The notes: generated from the sequence alone by a model not told the origin. A DNA stretch of 64,000 bases from Cupriavidus cauae (GCF_008632125.1 NZ_VWRN01000068.1:1-64000), one strand, 5' to 3'; positions 48,301 through 59,344 are shown, numbered from the stretch's first letter. Translations and numbers: made by a program.

Positions 48301-49089
48301 ATGACCACCGCGACGGCAAGAACCAGGGCAGCGGCCGGCACGCGGGCCCGGCAAGCCCAGGATACGCGCGCCAAGATCCTGAAGGCCGCCATCAAGGTGT
48401 TCGCCGAGCGCGGCTACGACGGTGGACGGGTCGAGCGCATCTCGTCGCTCGCCAAGACCTACGACCGGATGATCTACTACTACTTCGGCAGCAAGGAAAA
48501 GCTGTTCGTCGAAGTGCTCGAGACCATCTACATGCAGCTGAACGAGGCCGAGCAGGCGCTGGAGCTCGATCCGGACAATCCGGTGCGCGCGCTGATGCAG
48601 CTGACCGATTTCGTCTGGCACTACTACCTGGACCACCCCGAGTTCGTCGCGATCCTGACCAGCGAGAATATCAGCCAGGGCCGGCATGCGAAGAAGTCCG
48701 GCCGGCTCAAGGAAATCTCGAGCTATGCGCTGTCGGTGCTCGACGGCGTGCTCGAGCGCGGCAAGGCCAGCGGCCAGTTCCGGCCCGAGGTGCGCGCCCG
48801 CGACATCTATCTGGTGATCGCCTCGCTGGGCTACTTCTACAACTCCAACCACCATACGCTGAGCGCGTTCCTCGGCGAGCCGATGATGAGCAAGCCCGCG
48901 CTGGAGCACTGGCGCGAGGTGATGCAGCACACCGTGCTCAACGCGGTCTGCCGGCCCGCCATTGCGGCGGAGCAGGCGACGGCGGCCGAGCCGGCCGCGG
49001 CATCCCGCCCCGCCAGGTCCGCGCGCAAGCCGGTGCGCAAGACCGTGGGCAAGACCGCGCAGAACGCCCGCGTGGCGGCGGCCGGTTGA
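48301..49089 (+). CDS. nicS: TetR-family regulator, NicS candidate
   Basis: A 262-residue TetR regulator. The DNA-binding domain is RAKILKAAIKVFAERGYDGG, then RISSLAKTYDRMIYYYFGSK (about residues 22-68). The ligand domain carries AIASLGYFYNSNHHTLSAFL-like sequence (VIASLGYFYNSNHHT). In Pseudomonas a TetR protein, NicS, represses the nicAB genes; the divergent position next to nicB1 suggests the same job here, which is inference. The C-terminal 40 residues are an Ala/Arg/Lys-rich tail (ARKPVRKTVGKTAQNA) built from 12-base repeats and not part of the fold. Confidence 0.75.
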   Translation: MTTATARTRAAAGTRARQAQDTRAKILKAAIKVFAERGYDGGRVERISSLAKTYDRMIYYYFGSKEKLFVEVLETIYMQLNEAEQALELDPDNPVRALMQLTDFVWHYYLDHPEFVAILTSENISQGRHAKKSGRLKEISSYALSVLDGVLERGKASGQFRPEVRARDIYLVIASLGYFYNSNHHTLSAFLGEPMMSKPALEHWREVMQHTVLNAVCRPAIAAEQATAAEPAAASRPARSARKPVRKTVGKTAQNARVAAAG

Positions 49090-49129
49090 AGCGGGACGCA
49101 TCGGCGGTCTCCGGCGGTCTGTCGAAGCC

Positions 49130-49762
49130 TTAACGATCCTGCGCCGCGGCGATCGCGCCCAGCGCTTCGTCGCGCGGCATCACGGTCGCGTACTTCTGCT
49201 CCATATCGAACAGATTGGCCTGATGCGGGCCCAGCGCGCGATCGCCGACGCAGTCGGACAGCACCAGCGGGCGGAAGCCGTGCGACATCGCATCGACCAC
49301 GCTGGCGCGCACGCAGCCGCTGGTCACGCAGCCGGCCACCAGCAGCGTGCGCACGCCGCGGTGCGCCAGCCAGGCCGCCAGCGACGTGCCGAAGAACGCC
49401 GACGGCACGGTCTTGCGCACCACCAGCTCGCCGTCGCGCGGCGTCAGCTCGGGCACGATCGCGCTGTTGTGGCTGGCCTCCTTCAGCGTCAGCATGCCCG
49501 GCACCTTCTGCGTGAAGACATTGCGGTCGGCATCGTCGTCGGCAAAGACGATGCGCGTATGCGCGATCGGCCAGCGCTGTTCGCGCGCCGCGGCCAGCAG
49601 CGGCCCGGTGTTGGCGATCGCCTGCGGGATATTGCCGCCGCCAAAGACCGCCGGATCGGCAAAGCCGTTGACGAAGTCGATGATCAGCAGGCCGAACGGC
49701 GCGGCGATCTCCATGGTCGCGCCAAAGCCCTGGCGCTGGTACGTCGACACTTCATCCTGCAT
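49130..49762 (-). CDS. nicF: maleamate amidohydrolase
   Basis: Hydrolyses maleamate to maleate and ammonia. A 210-residue isochorismatase-like cysteine hydrolase. The catalytic triad is complete: D29 in GLLIIDFVNGF, K117 in VVRKTVPSAFFGT, and C150 in VAGCVTSGCVRAS with the cis-peptide before it. The start MQDEVSTYQR at 49762 lies one base after the nicX stop behind GGAGCC, better than an ATG at 49795 inside nicX. It is the last gene of the leftward nicE-nicD-nicX-nicF operon; convergent with the TetR gene. Confidence 0.92.
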   Translation of the reverse strand: MQDEVSTYQRQGFGATMEIAAPFGLLIIDFVNGFADPAVFGGGNIPQAIANTGPLLAAAREQRWPIAHTRIVFADDDADRNVFTQKVPGMLTLKEASHNSAIVPELTPRDGELVVRKTVPSAFFGTSLAAWLAHRGVRTLLVAGCVTSGCVRASVVDAMSHGFRPLVLSDCVGDRALGPHQANLFDMEQKYATVMPRDEALGAIAAAQDR

Positions 49763-49763
49763 G

Positions 49764-50843
49764 TCAGGCTCCGTCGTTTCGATAGTCGAATGCATGCTGC
49801 ACCGGCGCGCCGCCGTCCATCACGCGGCCGCGCTCCACCACCGTCTCGCCATCGAGGCGGACGGTGCAATGGCGTACCGGAATGTCGATGTGGCAGGCGG
49901 TGGTGCGGCTGCCGCCGGCCTCGTTGTTCGGGCCGAACGAGCACAGGAAGTTGCCCTCGTAGGCGCGCGCGTCCATGCCGATGGTGGCCTCGCGGTCGTA
50001 CATCGCCAGCGTGGACCAGCGCGCGCGCGGCTGCAGGCCCCAGCCGATGTGCGACATCGCATAGGCCTCGGGGTCGTTGAACGAGGCCATGTAATCGGCC
50101 AGCAGCTCGGCGTCGAGCTCGCCGTCGATCGACGTGACATAGCCGTTCTCGACCGTGACATCGATCGGCGCCTGCAGATAGGACTTCATCGGCAGCAGGA
50201 TGTCGCCGCGGTCGAGCACGATGCGGCCGTTGGTGCCGCCCTCGTTGGGCCAGGTCAGCACGAAGCCGCTCGGCCAGTGGTCCCAGCGGCCGGGTTCGTC
50301 GACGAAGCCGTACTCGCTGATGGCCGGGAATTCGCCGAGCGCGCAGCGCAGGTCGGTGCCGGCGTCGGAGACGACATGCATCTCCCGCGCCCGCGACAGC
50401 CGCGCGGTGGCGGCGCGCACGCGCGTGCGGTCCGCTTCGGTCGGCACCAGCCGCACCAGCACCTCGGGCGGCTCGACCGCCAGCAGGATCTTCGTGCCGG
50501 TGGCGAGGATCTCGTGCTGCTCGGGCGAGAACAGCAGCGTCATCAGGTCGAGCACCAGGTCGCTGGCCTTGAGCGCGGCGATCGCGGCCGGATTGCCGGT
50601 CAGCGGCGTGGTGCCGAGATAGGCCAGCGAATCGCGGCTCAGCGCCTTCTCCGCGTTGACCGGCGGCAGATCCAGCCGGTTGACGATGGCGCCCATCGAC
50701 GAGGCCGCCAGCAGCGCGGTGCGCATCGTCTGCGGATGCGTGGCGGCGCTGGTCAGCACGGTGACGCTCTGGCCCGGCTGCAGCTTCGACAGCGTCAGCA
50801 CCTGCTTCCAGGCTTGCGTCAGATCATGATCGCTTACCGGCAT
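49764..50843 (-). CDS. nicX: 2,5-dihydroxypyridine 5,6-dioxygenase
   Basis: Opens the ring of 2,5-dihydroxypyridine to N-formylmaleamate with O2 and Fe(II). A 359-residue protein of the M29-aminopeptidase-like fold. The iron ligands fall at the positions I recall for the Pseudomonas enzyme: H265 (AMSHIGWGL), H318 and D320 (TACHIDIP). Other family sequence is SFGPNNEAGGSRTTACH and GDILLPMKSYLQAP. The start MPVSDHDLTQAW is preceded by AAGGAGAACGC. It sits 42 bases after nicD and one base before nicF. Confidence 0.95.
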   Translation of the reverse strand: MPVSDHDLTQAWKQVLTLSKLQPGQSVTVLTSAATHPQTMRTALLAASSMGAIVNRLDLPPVNAEKALSRDSLAYLGTTPLTGNPAAIAALKASDLVLDLMTLLFSPEQHEILATGTKILLAVEPPEVLVRLVPTEADRTRVRAATARLSRAREMHVVSDAGTDLRCALGEFPAISEYGFVDEPGRWDHWPSGFVLTWPNEGGTNGRIVLDRGDILLPMKSYLQAPIDVTVENGYVTSIDGELDAELLADYMASFNDPEAYAMSHIGWGLQPRARWSTLAMYDREATIGMDARAYEGNFLCSFGPNNEAGGSRTTACHIDIPVRHCTVRLDGETVVERGRVMDGGAPVQHAFDYRNDGA

Positions 50844-50885
50844 GCGTTCTCCTTGCTCGGTGATTCGGTGAGGGTTGGCGTGCGC

Positions 50886-51716
50886 TCACGGCTGCAGCGG
50901 CGCGCCGAGGAAGTCGCCGAAGGCGCGATAGAACCCGGCCTCGTCGTCCCACGGAATCATGTGGCCGGCGTCTGGCACGCGCGCGACCTGCAGCTGCGGC
51001 ATCAGGCCGCGGATTTCTTCGACGTCCTCGGGTCGGATCACGTCGCCGCGGCCCGCGACCATCAGCAGCGCCGGCACGGCGACATGGGGCATGTCGGCAT
51101 GCACGTCGTCCTGGTGGAAGCCATCGAAGCTGGCCACCACCGCGCGTTCGTCGCAGGTATGCAGCCATTCGGCGCGCAGCCGCAGCTGCGCCTCGGTCCA
51201 GGTCGGGCAGAAGGCGCGCATGCCTTCTACATCGATGCCCCGGCGCGCCAGCCGGATCGAATCGACATACCAGGGCAGCTGCGAGGGGTAGGGCCGGCGG
51301 CCGGGGCCGGATACCGGCGGGTCGATCATCGCCAGCCGTACCAGGCCGGCCGGCCTGGCGCGCGCCGCGCGCAGGCCGATGCGCGCGCCCATCGAGTGGC
51401 CGACCACGCTGTAGCGCTGCAGGCCGAGGGCCTCGGCGAAGGCGATCACGTCGGCCGCCTGGGCATCGAGGCTGTAGTCGAGCGCGTCGCCGGCCTCGGA
51501 CAGGCCGCGGCCGCGTACATCGAGCACATAGGTATCGAACTGGCGGCCGAAGCGCTCGCCGACGAAGCCCCAGGTGATCGCAGGGGAGGTGATGCCCGGC
51601 ACGACGATGACCGGGTCGCGCGCGTCGCGGCCTTCGCCCGGACCGCCGTAGCGCAGGTAATGCTGGCGGATGCCGTTGGCAAGGACGTTGCCGCCATAGA
51701 GTAGGGACGCTGTCAT
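50886..51716 (-). CDS. nicD: N-formylmaleamate deformylase
   Basis: Hydrolyses N-formylmaleamate to maleamate and formate. A 276-residue alpha/beta hydrolase with nucleophile S108 in VVGHSMGARIG, acid D132 in LAMIDPPVSG, and base H252 in PDAGHMIPWDD. The oxyanion region is VPGITSPAITWGF. Family length is about 270. It lies 12 bases after nicE, in operon order between the isomerase and the dioxygenase. GGAGG precedes the start. Confidence 0.93.
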   Translation of the reverse strand: MTASLLYGGNVLANGIRQHYLRYGGPGEGRDARDPVIVVPGITSPAITWGFVGERFGRQFDTYVLDVRGRGLSEAGDALDYSLDAQAADVIAFAEALGLQRYSVVGHSMGARIGLRAARARPAGLVRLAMIDPPVSGPGRRPYPSQLPWYVDSIRLARRGIDVEGMRAFCPTWTEAQLRLRAEWLHTCDERAVVASFDGFHQDDVHADMPHVAVPALLMVAGRGDVIRPEDVEEIRGLMPQLQVARVPDAGHMIPWDDEAGFYRAFGDFLGAPLQP

Positions 51717-51728
51717 GACGGCCTCCGC

Positions 51729-52481
51729 TCAGTACGCGCCCGACAGCAGCGTGCCGCCGCCCGGCACCACCGCCTCCAGGTCCAACGCCTTGAGCATCGC
51801 GTAGGTGGTCGCGATCGCGGCGGTGATCACCGGCTTGCCGGTCATCGCTTCGACCTTCTCGACCACCGGCAGCGAAGGCATCTGCACGCAGGCAGACAGC
51901 ACCACGGCATCGACGTCGCGCGTATTCATCTGCGCGACGATGGCCGGCAGGCGGTTCGGATCGTGGCGGCCCACTTCGAGATTGTCCGGAATCTCCAGCG
52001 CGCGCCAGTCGACCACCTCGTAGCCCTCGTTCCGGATGTAGTCGACCACCAGCTCGGTCAGCGGCTTCATATAGGGCGCGACCAGCGCAATGCGCTTCGC
52101 CCCGATCACCTTCAGCGCATTGACCAGCGCGCCCGCGCTGGTGACCACCGGTGCGGTGCCGTCGTTCTCGGCGGTGCGCGACTGCAGGCGCTCTTCCGAC
52201 ACGCGGTGATAGCCGCGCCCCATCGACATGATCGCCACCAGGCAGGCGTAGCCCAGCACGTCGACCCGCGCATCGCTGAGTTCGACCGCGCAGCGGTCCG
52301 ACTCGGCGTCCATCGCGGCAAGCTCCTCCTTCTTGACCGTCTTCATCCGCATCCGGCTCGAGTGGAAGGTAAAGCGTTCCGGCCGCACCAGCTGGCGCGC
52401 CGCCAGCATCGCGGGGATCTCGGTTTCCATGGTGGTGTTGGAGCTCGGCACGATCTGGCCGATCCGGAAGACTTTCTGCAC
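51729..52481 (-). CDS. nicE: maleate cis-trans isomerase
   Basis: Converts maleate to fumarate, the last step, feeding the citric acid cycle. A 250-residue Asp/Glu-racemase-superfamily protein. Opening FRIGQIVPSSNTTMETEIPA and the two catalytic cysteines C80 (GYACLVAIM) and C198 (LSACVQMPSLP) are as in known maleate isomerases. It is the first gene of the leftward lower-pathway operon; its promoter (TTGTCG-17-TACAAT) is overlapped by the AGTGT/ACACT palindrome about 60-80 bases upstream. Confidence 0.95.
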   Translation of the reverse strand: MQKVFRIGQIVPSSNTTMETEIPAMLAARQLVRPERFTFHSSRMRMKTVKKEELAAMDAESDRCAVELSDARVDVLGYACLVAIMSMGRGYHRVSEERLQSRTAENDGTAPVVTSAGALVNALKVIGAKRIALVAPYMKPLTELVVDYIRNEGYEVVDWRALEIPDNLEVGRHDPNRLPAIVAQMNTRDVDAVVLSACVQMPSLPVVEKVEAMTGKPVITAAIATTYAMLKALDLEAVVPGGGTLLSGAY

Positions 52482-52545
52482 TGTCGACTCCGTTTGTCAG
52501 TAGAGAGGGGCGCGTTACGGCAAGCCGTCTTGCGTGTGTCGAGTC

Positions 52546-52574
52546 ATTGTAGTGTACACACTGTATTACGACAA
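52546..52574 (-). promoter_or_regulatory. nicE promoter with NicR-type operator
   Basis: On the minus strand: -35 TTGTCG (52574-52569), 17-base spacer, -10 TACAAT (52551-52546). The palindrome AGTGT-AC-ACACT (52551-52562) covers the spacer and the edge of the -10, so a bound dimer would block polymerase. Start point near 52539, leader about 58 bases. Confidence 0.75.
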
Positions 52575-52723
52575 CCATCTCCGGCACCGTGCCGAATGCA
52601 CCATTTTAGTAAGTACTCAACGAACGTAAGGCGCAATTGGTGCTTGATTTCACGGATATGGCGCATTGCAGCGTTCCGTCCACTTCAATACCTAGGGATT
52701 ACACCGAGTCGCCACATTCCGCC

Positions 52724-54019
<1,296 letters not shown>

Positions 54020-54148
54020 GCGCAGGCCTTGCGCGGGTCTTCGGGCCCGCCGGCGCGGTCGAGCCGGCGCGCTCCGGCCCGCGATGCCCATCGTGAATCC
54101 CGGAGGCGCGGCAACCTTGCATTGCCGCCCCCAAGACAAGCCAGCCCC

Positions 54149-54658
54149 ATGAGCGTGCCTCGCCCCCCCAGCCAGCTCTCGCTGAACGTCAACCGCACCG
54201 AACGATCGGTCTGCGCCGACCCGGCCACGCCGCTGCTCTATGTCCTGCGCAACGACCTGGAATGCAACGGGCCGAAGTACGGCTGCGGGCTCGGTCAGTG
54301 CGGGGCCTGCACGGTGCTGATCGACGGCGTCGCGGCGCGTTCGTGCGTGGTGCCGGTCAGGGCCGCGGTCGGGCATGTGGTGACGACGCTGGAAGGGCTT
54401 GCGCGGGGCGAGCGGCTGGACCCGGTGCAGCAAGCCTTTATCGAGGAACAGGCGGCCCAGTGCGGCTACTGCCTGAACGGCATGATCATGACCGCCAAGG
54501 CCTTGCTGTCGATGCATCCCGATCCCACCGACGAGCAGATCCGCGAAGCGCTGCGCTTCAACCTGTGCCGCTGCGGCACGCATGTCGAGATCGTGCGCGC
54601 GGTCAAGCGCGCCGCGGTATTGCTGGGGCAGGCCGGCCAACAGGCGGAGCCGCGATGA
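54149..54658 (+). CDS. nicA: nicotinate dehydrogenase 2Fe-2S subunit
   Basis: A 169-residue protein with two [2Fe-2S] clusters, which relays electrons from the molybdenum centre to haem c. The N-terminal cluster is KYGCGLGQCGACTVLIDG plus a later RSC; the C-terminal cluster is QCGYCLNG and NLCRCGTHVE. GTHVE in place of GTY is typical of NicA/IOR alpha subunits. It overlaps the second nicB by ATGA and has no FAD-subunit partner, consistent with cytochrome c as acceptor. Confidence 0.93.
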   Translation: MSVPRPPSQLSLNVNRTERSVCADPATPLLYVLRNDLECNGPKYGCGLGQCGACTVLIDGVAARSCVVPVRAAVGHVVTTLEGLARGERLDPVQQAFIEEQAAQCGYCLNGMIMTAKALLSMHPDPTDEQIREALRFNLCRCGTHVEIVRAVKRAAVLLGQAGQQAEPR

Positions 54659-57600
54659 ACGATCTGGCACGGGTGGCCGGCGGCGGCGATATCGCCCACG
54701 GAGCGGACGGGACGATGCTGATCCCACCGCCCGCGCGCGAACGCTGCTTGTTTGGCGAAGTCGTGCGGCCCCGTCATCCGCATGCCGCGACGCTGCGCCG
54801 CTTCGACGCCGAGGCCGCACGCGCGGTGCCCGATGTGGTCGCGGTGGTCGCGCGCGCCAACTTCCTCGCCGTGGTGGCACGCTCGCCCGCGCAGGCGGCA
54901 GCCGGTGCGGCAGCGTTGCGCCCGGTATGGTCGGAGGCCGGGGGCCGTACCGAGCAGCGTGTTCCGCGCCGGCGCCGGGTGGTCGCCTCGCACGGCGACG
55001 CAGCGTCGGCGCTGGCGGCCGCATCCATGCAACTCGAACAGGACTACCGCTGGCCGCTGGCCGGCATCGCCCCGCCTGCCGCCACCGCGATCGCGGATTG
55101 GCGAGACGGCGAACTGCGGGTCTGGCTTCCGGATAGCCGTCCCGGTGCGCTGCGCGCCGAGCTGGCGAAGCTGCTCGGGATTGCCGAGACCGCGGTCGCG
55201 CTGATCTGCTGGCACGACGGCGCCGATATGGCCGATATGGCCGCCATGGCCGCCATGGCCGACATGGCCGACATGGCCGACGTGAGCGGTGCGGCCGCCC
55301 GGGCAAGCGTGTCCCATCATGCCGCCGCCGATGCCGCGCTGCTGGCGCAGGCGGTCGGCGGACCGGTGCGGGTTCGCTTCGATGCGGCGGCGTTCGACGA
55401 TGCCACGGGATGGATCACGACCCGCATCGCAAGTGCGACGACCGGCGGCGAGCCCGATGGCGAGGCCGCCGCGATTTCCGCCTACCAGGTCACAGCCACG
55501 GCAATGCCTGTCCAGGCTCGGCCGCTGGCATCGATCCAGACCGGTACGCCGTCCGCGGTCTCGGATGTCGGCGGCAGCGATGACGCCGGACTGGTGCCGC
55601 CGTATCGGATCGACCATCTCGAAGCGGTGTCGGCCGACATGGCGCCCACGGCAGCCGCCATCGCGATCAACCCATTGGCGGGCGCCGTCGCTCAGGTGTT
55701 TGCACGCGAATCGCATCTGGACGAGGCCGCCGCGCTGGCCGGCGTCGATCCGGTTGCGCTGCGCCTGAATCATCTGCAGGACGAGCGGGGCGCGGCGCTG
55801 GTTCGGCAGGTGGCGCGGCAGGCCGGATGGCAGGCGCCTGCACAGCGCTCTGTGTCCCGCGCCGCGTCGGGCGATGCGTCGGCGGGCGTTCGCCGCGGGC
55901 GCGGCTTCGCCTACGCCAGCGTGGTCGATGCCGATGGCGCGCAGCCAACGCACAGCTGGGCCGCCTGGGTCGCCGACGTCGAGGTAGACGCGTTCAGCGG
56001 CGAAGTCAGCGTGACACGGGTCACGCTCGGTCACGACAGCGCGGTGTCCACGTCCACACCTTCGCCGTCGTCCTTGCCTTCACCTTCACCCGGCCGAACG
56101 CAGGCCGCTGCGCCGGCGCTGGAACACGATATCGCCGAAGCGACCCGGCAATTGACGGCACAGGCGCCGTCGTTCGATCGCTGGGCGACGGCCGCCGATG
56201 CCGCCACCGCGCTGCCGGCCGCGGTCGGCACGCTCGCTCCCGAGGTCCGCGTCGTCGGCGGCTTGACGACGACCGCGGGTCTGCGCGGAAGCGCCGCCGC
56301 GACCCTGCCCGCCGCCGCCGCGATCGCCAATGCGATTTTTGATGCCACCGGCGTGCGCCTGCGCGAGCCGCCGTTCAGCGGCGAACGCGTACGCCTGGCG
56401 CTGGCCGGAGAACACACCGAGGACGCGCCCGCCAGGCGCAAGCGCCAATGGCTGATTGCGGCGGGCGCCGCCATCGCCGGACTGTGCGCCACCGTGATGC
56501 CATGGCGCTCGGCGATCGCGCCCGTTGCGCCCCCCGAGCCGGGCTTCTATTCGGCCGCGACGATCGAACGCGGCCGGCTGGTGGCGGCGGCCGGCGATTG
56601 CGCCGTCTGCCACACCGCGCCCAACGGCGCGAAGAACGCCGGCGGCCTGCCGCTCGAGACGCCGTTCGGCACGATCTACAGCACCAATATCACGCCCGAT
56701 GTCGACACCGGCATCGGCAACTGGTCGTACGCCGCGTTCGAGCGCGCGATGCGCGAAGGCGTCCATCGCGACGGACGCCGGCTGTACCCCGCCTTCCCCT
56801 ATACCGCCTTCGCCAAGATCAGCGAGGGCGATATGCGCGCGCTGTACGCGTACCTGATGTCGGCCGAGCCGGTGCATGCGCCGGCGCCGAAGACCGAGCT
56901 GGCGTTCCCCTTCAATCTGCGGCCACTGATGGCCGGCTGGAATCTGCTGTTCCATCGCAACGAGCCCTTCCAGCCTGACCCGTCGCGCTCGGTGCAATGG
57001 AACCGCGGTGCGTATCTGGCCGAAGGGCTGGGACATTGCAGCGCCTGCCATTCGCCGCGCAATGCCTTCGGCGCGGAGAAGGGCGGCCGCGCCTACCTGA
57101 CCGGCGGCGAGGCCGAAGGCTGGGAAGCGCCGGCCTTGACCTCGCTGTCGCGCGCGCCGATTCCCTGGACCGAAGAAGACCTGTTCCAGTACTTGCGCAC
57201 GGGGTACTCGTCGCGCCATGGCGCCGCCGCCGGACCGATGGCGCCGGTCGTCGAAGAGCTGGCGCAATTACCGGAGAGCGACGTCCGCGCGATTGCGCAC
57301 TACGTCGCCTCGTTCAACGCGCCGCCGCCCGATGCCGCCACGCTCGACCGGCAGGCACGGGTCCTCGAGCAGCGCAGCGCGACGCTGGCCCGCACCATGA
57401 CCGGTCCCGCCGACCGGCTCTACCAGAGCGCCTGCGCGGTCTGCCATCAATCCGATCAGGGCGTGCCGATGTTCGGCGCCAAGCCGTCGCTCGCGCTGAA
57501 CACCAATCTGCATGGCGACAAGCCGGACAACGTGATTCAGGCCGTGCTCAAGGGCATTCCGGCGCCTTCATCGAATGCGCTGGGCGATATGCCGAGCTTT

Positions 57601-57786
57601 GCCGACAGCTTCGACGACCGGCAGGTCGCCGAACTGGTGCATTACCTGCGCGCCCGTTTTGCGCCGGACAAGCCGGCCTGGCAGGGCGTGGACGAGGCGG
57701 TGGCGCGAATACGCGGCAGCGCGTCCACCGGCGCGAAGGTCGTACATGGCGCCAATGGCGCCAATGGCGCGCATCACGGGCAATAA
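54655..57786 (+). CDS. nicB2: NicB-like protein: decayed molybdopterin domain fused to a tri-haem cytochrome c
   Basis: A 1043-residue protein. Residues 1 to about 590 resemble a NicB molybdopterin domain but are worn. ARESHLDEAAALAGVDPVAL, HSWAAWVADVEVDAFSGEV and AAIANAIFDATGVRLREPPF remain, while the CYGxNxADD motif and the GxGE catalytic glutamate are absent (GLRGSAAATLP instead). A membrane span (about 599-617) is followed by a cytochrome domain with three haem c sites: C649AVCH, C795SACH, C927AVCH. It likely carries electrons from NicA and NicB1 to the respiratory chain. A 9-base repeat encodes a DMADMAAMAAM run near residues 190-210, and HGANGANGAHHGQ ends the protein. Confidence 0.85.
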   Translation: MNDLARVAGGGDIAHGADGTMLIPPPARERCLFGEVVRPRHPHAATLRRFDAEAARAVPDVVAVVARANFLAVVARSPAQAAAGAAALRPVWSEAGGRTEQRVPRRRRVVASHGDAASALAAASMQLEQDYRWPLAGIAPPAATAIADWRDGELRVWLPDSRPGALRAELAKLLGIAETAVALICWHDGADMADMAAMAAMADMADMADVSGAAARASVSHHAAADAALLAQAVGGPVRVRFDAAAFDDATGWITTRIASATTGGEPDGEAAAISAYQVTATAMPVQARPLASIQTGTPSAVSDVGGSDDAGLVPPYRIDHLEAVSADMAPTAAAIAINPLAGAVAQVFARESHLDEAAALAGVDPVALRLNHLQDERGAALVRQVARQAGWQAPAQRSVSRAASGDASAGVRRGRGFAYASVVDADGAQPTHSWAAWVADVEVDAFSGEVSVTRVTLGHDSAVSTSTPSPSSLPSPSPGRTQAAAPALEHDIAEATRQLTAQAPSFDRWATAADAATALPAAVGTLAPEVRVVGGLTTTAGLRGSAAATLPAAAAIANAIFDATGVRLREPPFSGERVRLALAGEHTEDAPARRKRQWLIAAGAAIAGLCATVMPWRSAIAPVAPPEPGFYSAATIERGRLVAAAGDCAVCHTAPNGAKNAGGLPLETPFGTIYSTNITPDVDTGIGNWSYAAFERAMREGVHRDGRRLYPAFPYTAFAKISEGDMRALYAYLMSAEPVHAPAPKTELAFPFNLRPLMAGWNLLFHRNEPFQPDPSRSVQWNRGAYLAEGLGHCSACHSPRNAFGAEKGGRAYLTGGEAEGWEAPALTSLSRAPIPWTEEDLFQYLRTGYSSRHGAAAGPMAPVVEELAQLPESDVRAIAHYVASFNAPPPDAATLDRQARVLEQRSATLARTMTGPADRLYQSACAVCHQSDQGVPMFGAKPSLALNTNLHGDKPDNVIQAVLKGIPAPSSNALGDMPSFADSFDDRQVAELVHYLRARFAPDKPAWQGVDEAVARIRGSASTGAKVVHGANGANGAHHGQ
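55222..55284. repeat. in-frame 9-bp x 7 repeat inside nicB2
   Basis: Seven units of GCCGATATG / GCCGCCATG / GCCGACATG / GCCGACGTG at exact 9-base spacing, encoding Ala-Asp/Ala-Met triplets in the decayed molybdopterin domain. Confidence 0.93.
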
Positions 57787-57986
57787 GGTCGAACAGCCCA
57801 CGAGATCGAAGAGGTCGCCGCCGCTACTCACAACCGCACCACTGCTTCACAACGCATTCCCGATCACGATGCAGCACGCACTGCATCGGAACCCAGTCAC
57901 GCCGAACCCGCACCTTGCGTCATCGACGCCGAGGCGGGGACGGTGTTGGCGCCAGCACCCAAAGGTAGACCAAGCAAGGAGCGAAG

Positions 57987-59297
57987 ATGTCGTATCAGTA
58001 CCCTCAAGGAACGGCCGGCGTGCTGGCCCCGACGACGGAACCGGATGTCTACCGCAAGGTGACATGGCGCCTGATTCCGTTCTTCTGTCTGTGCTATCTG
58101 GCCGCTTATCTGGACCGCATCAATGTCGGGCTGGCGAAGCTGCAGATGCTGGACGACCTGAAGTTCAGCGAGACGGTCTACGGCCTGGGCGCCGGGCTGT
58201 TCTTCGTCGGCTATATCCTGTTCGAAGTGCCGAGCAACCTGGTGCTGCAGAAGGTCGGCGCGCGTATCTGGATCGCCCGCATCATGGTGACGTGGGGCCT
58301 GCTGTCCGGGGCCACCATGTTCGTCACCACGCCCACGCAGTTCTATATCGTGCGCTTCCTGCTCGGCGCGGCCGAAGCGGGCTTTCTGCCCGGCGTGCTG
58401 CTGTACCTGACCTACTGGTATCCGACCCATCGCCGCAGCAAGATCATCGCGCTGTTCATGATCGGGCTGCCGCTGGCCAGCATGATCGGCAGTCCGATCT
58501 CGGGCTGGATCATGACGGCGTTTGCCGGCGTCTACGGCTATGCCGGCTGGCAATGGCTGTTCTTCCTCGAGGCGCTGCCCTCGGTGCTGCTCGGCGTGAT
58601 GGTGTTCTTCTATCTGCCGAACAACATCGACTCGGCCAAATGGCTCGATGCGGGCGAGAAACGCACGCTGCAACGCAATCTCGAAGCCGACGTGCTCGTC
58701 GAGAACCAGCATTCGCTGAAGGCGGCCTTCACCGACCGCCGCGTCTGGATGCTGGGCGTGATCGACATGTGCCTGCTGATGGGAACGTATTCGATCGGCT
58801 TCTGGATGCCGACCATCATCCGCGATTCGGGCGTCGCCAGCCCGCTGCATATCGGCCTGCTGACCGCGATTCCGCATGCCGTGGCGGTGGTGGCCATGCT
58901 GATCAACGGCGCGCATTCGGACCGCACCCGCGAACGCCGCTGGCATATCGTCGTGCCGGTGCTGTTCGGCGCCTTCGGGCTGGTCGCCAGTACCTTCGTC
59001 ACCGGCCATACCGGCGCCACACTGGCGCTGCTGACGCTGGCCAACGTCGGCATCGTGGCGACGTTCCCGGTGTTCTGGTGCCTGCCGTCGACCTTCCTGA
59101 GCGGCACCGCGGCGGCCGCGGGTATTGCGCTGGCCTGCTCGATCGCCAACCTGGGCGGGTTTGCGGCGACGTACCTGCTGGGCTGGATGAAGGACACCTT
59201 CAACAGCCCCAGCGCCGGCCTGATCCTGTTCGCCGTCTGCCTGCTGGGAAGCTGCCTTCTGGTGCTGGCGATGCCGGCGAAGACGGTCAACCGATAG
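57987..59297 (+). CDS. nicT: NicT-like MFS transporter (anion:cation symporter family)
   Basis: A 436-residue 12-helix carrier of the ACS family (phthalate/tartrate/nicotinate permeases). It opens with VTWRLIPFFCLCYLAAYLDRINVGLAKLQM-like sequence (FCLCYLAAYLDRINVG), then GLGAGLFFVGYILFEVPSNL and LLGAAEAGFLPGVLLYLTYW, all hallmarks of the family. Position after nicA-nicB2 makes uptake of nicotinate or a hydroxylated derivative likely. The start follows AAGGAGCGAAG, 200 bases after nicB2. A hairpin follows the stop. Confidence 0.87.
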   Translation: MSYQYPQGTAGVLAPTTEPDVYRKVTWRLIPFFCLCYLAAYLDRINVGLAKLQMLDDLKFSETVYGLGAGLFFVGYILFEVPSNLVLQKVGARIWIARIMVTWGLLSGATMFVTTPTQFYIVRFLLGAAEAGFLPGVLLYLTYWYPTHRRSKIIALFMIGLPLASMIGSPISGWIMTAFAGVYGYAGWQWLFFLEALPSVLLGVMVFFYLPNNIDSAKWLDAGEKRTLQRNLEADVLVENQHSLKAAFTDRRVWMLGVIDMCLLMGTYSIGFWMPTIIRDSGVASPLHIGLLTAIPHAVAVVAMLINGAHSDRTRERRWHIVVPVLFGAFGLVASTFVTGHTGATLALLTLANVGIVATFPVFWCLPSTFLSGTAAAAGIALACSIANLGGFAATYLLGWMKDTFNSPSAGLILFAVCLLGSCLLVLAMPAKTVNR

Positions 59298-59322
59298 CGG
59301 CAAGGGCGGGGCGGCATACGGC

Positions 59323-59344
59323 CACTGCGGCGGCCGCTGCGGTG
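59323..59344 (+). terminator. possible terminator after nicT
   Basis: CACTGCGGC / GCTGCGGTG arms (59323-59331 with 59336-59344), 4-base loop, two G-U pairs, no U-tract. It lies between the nicT stop and the promoter of the next gene. Confidence 0.4.
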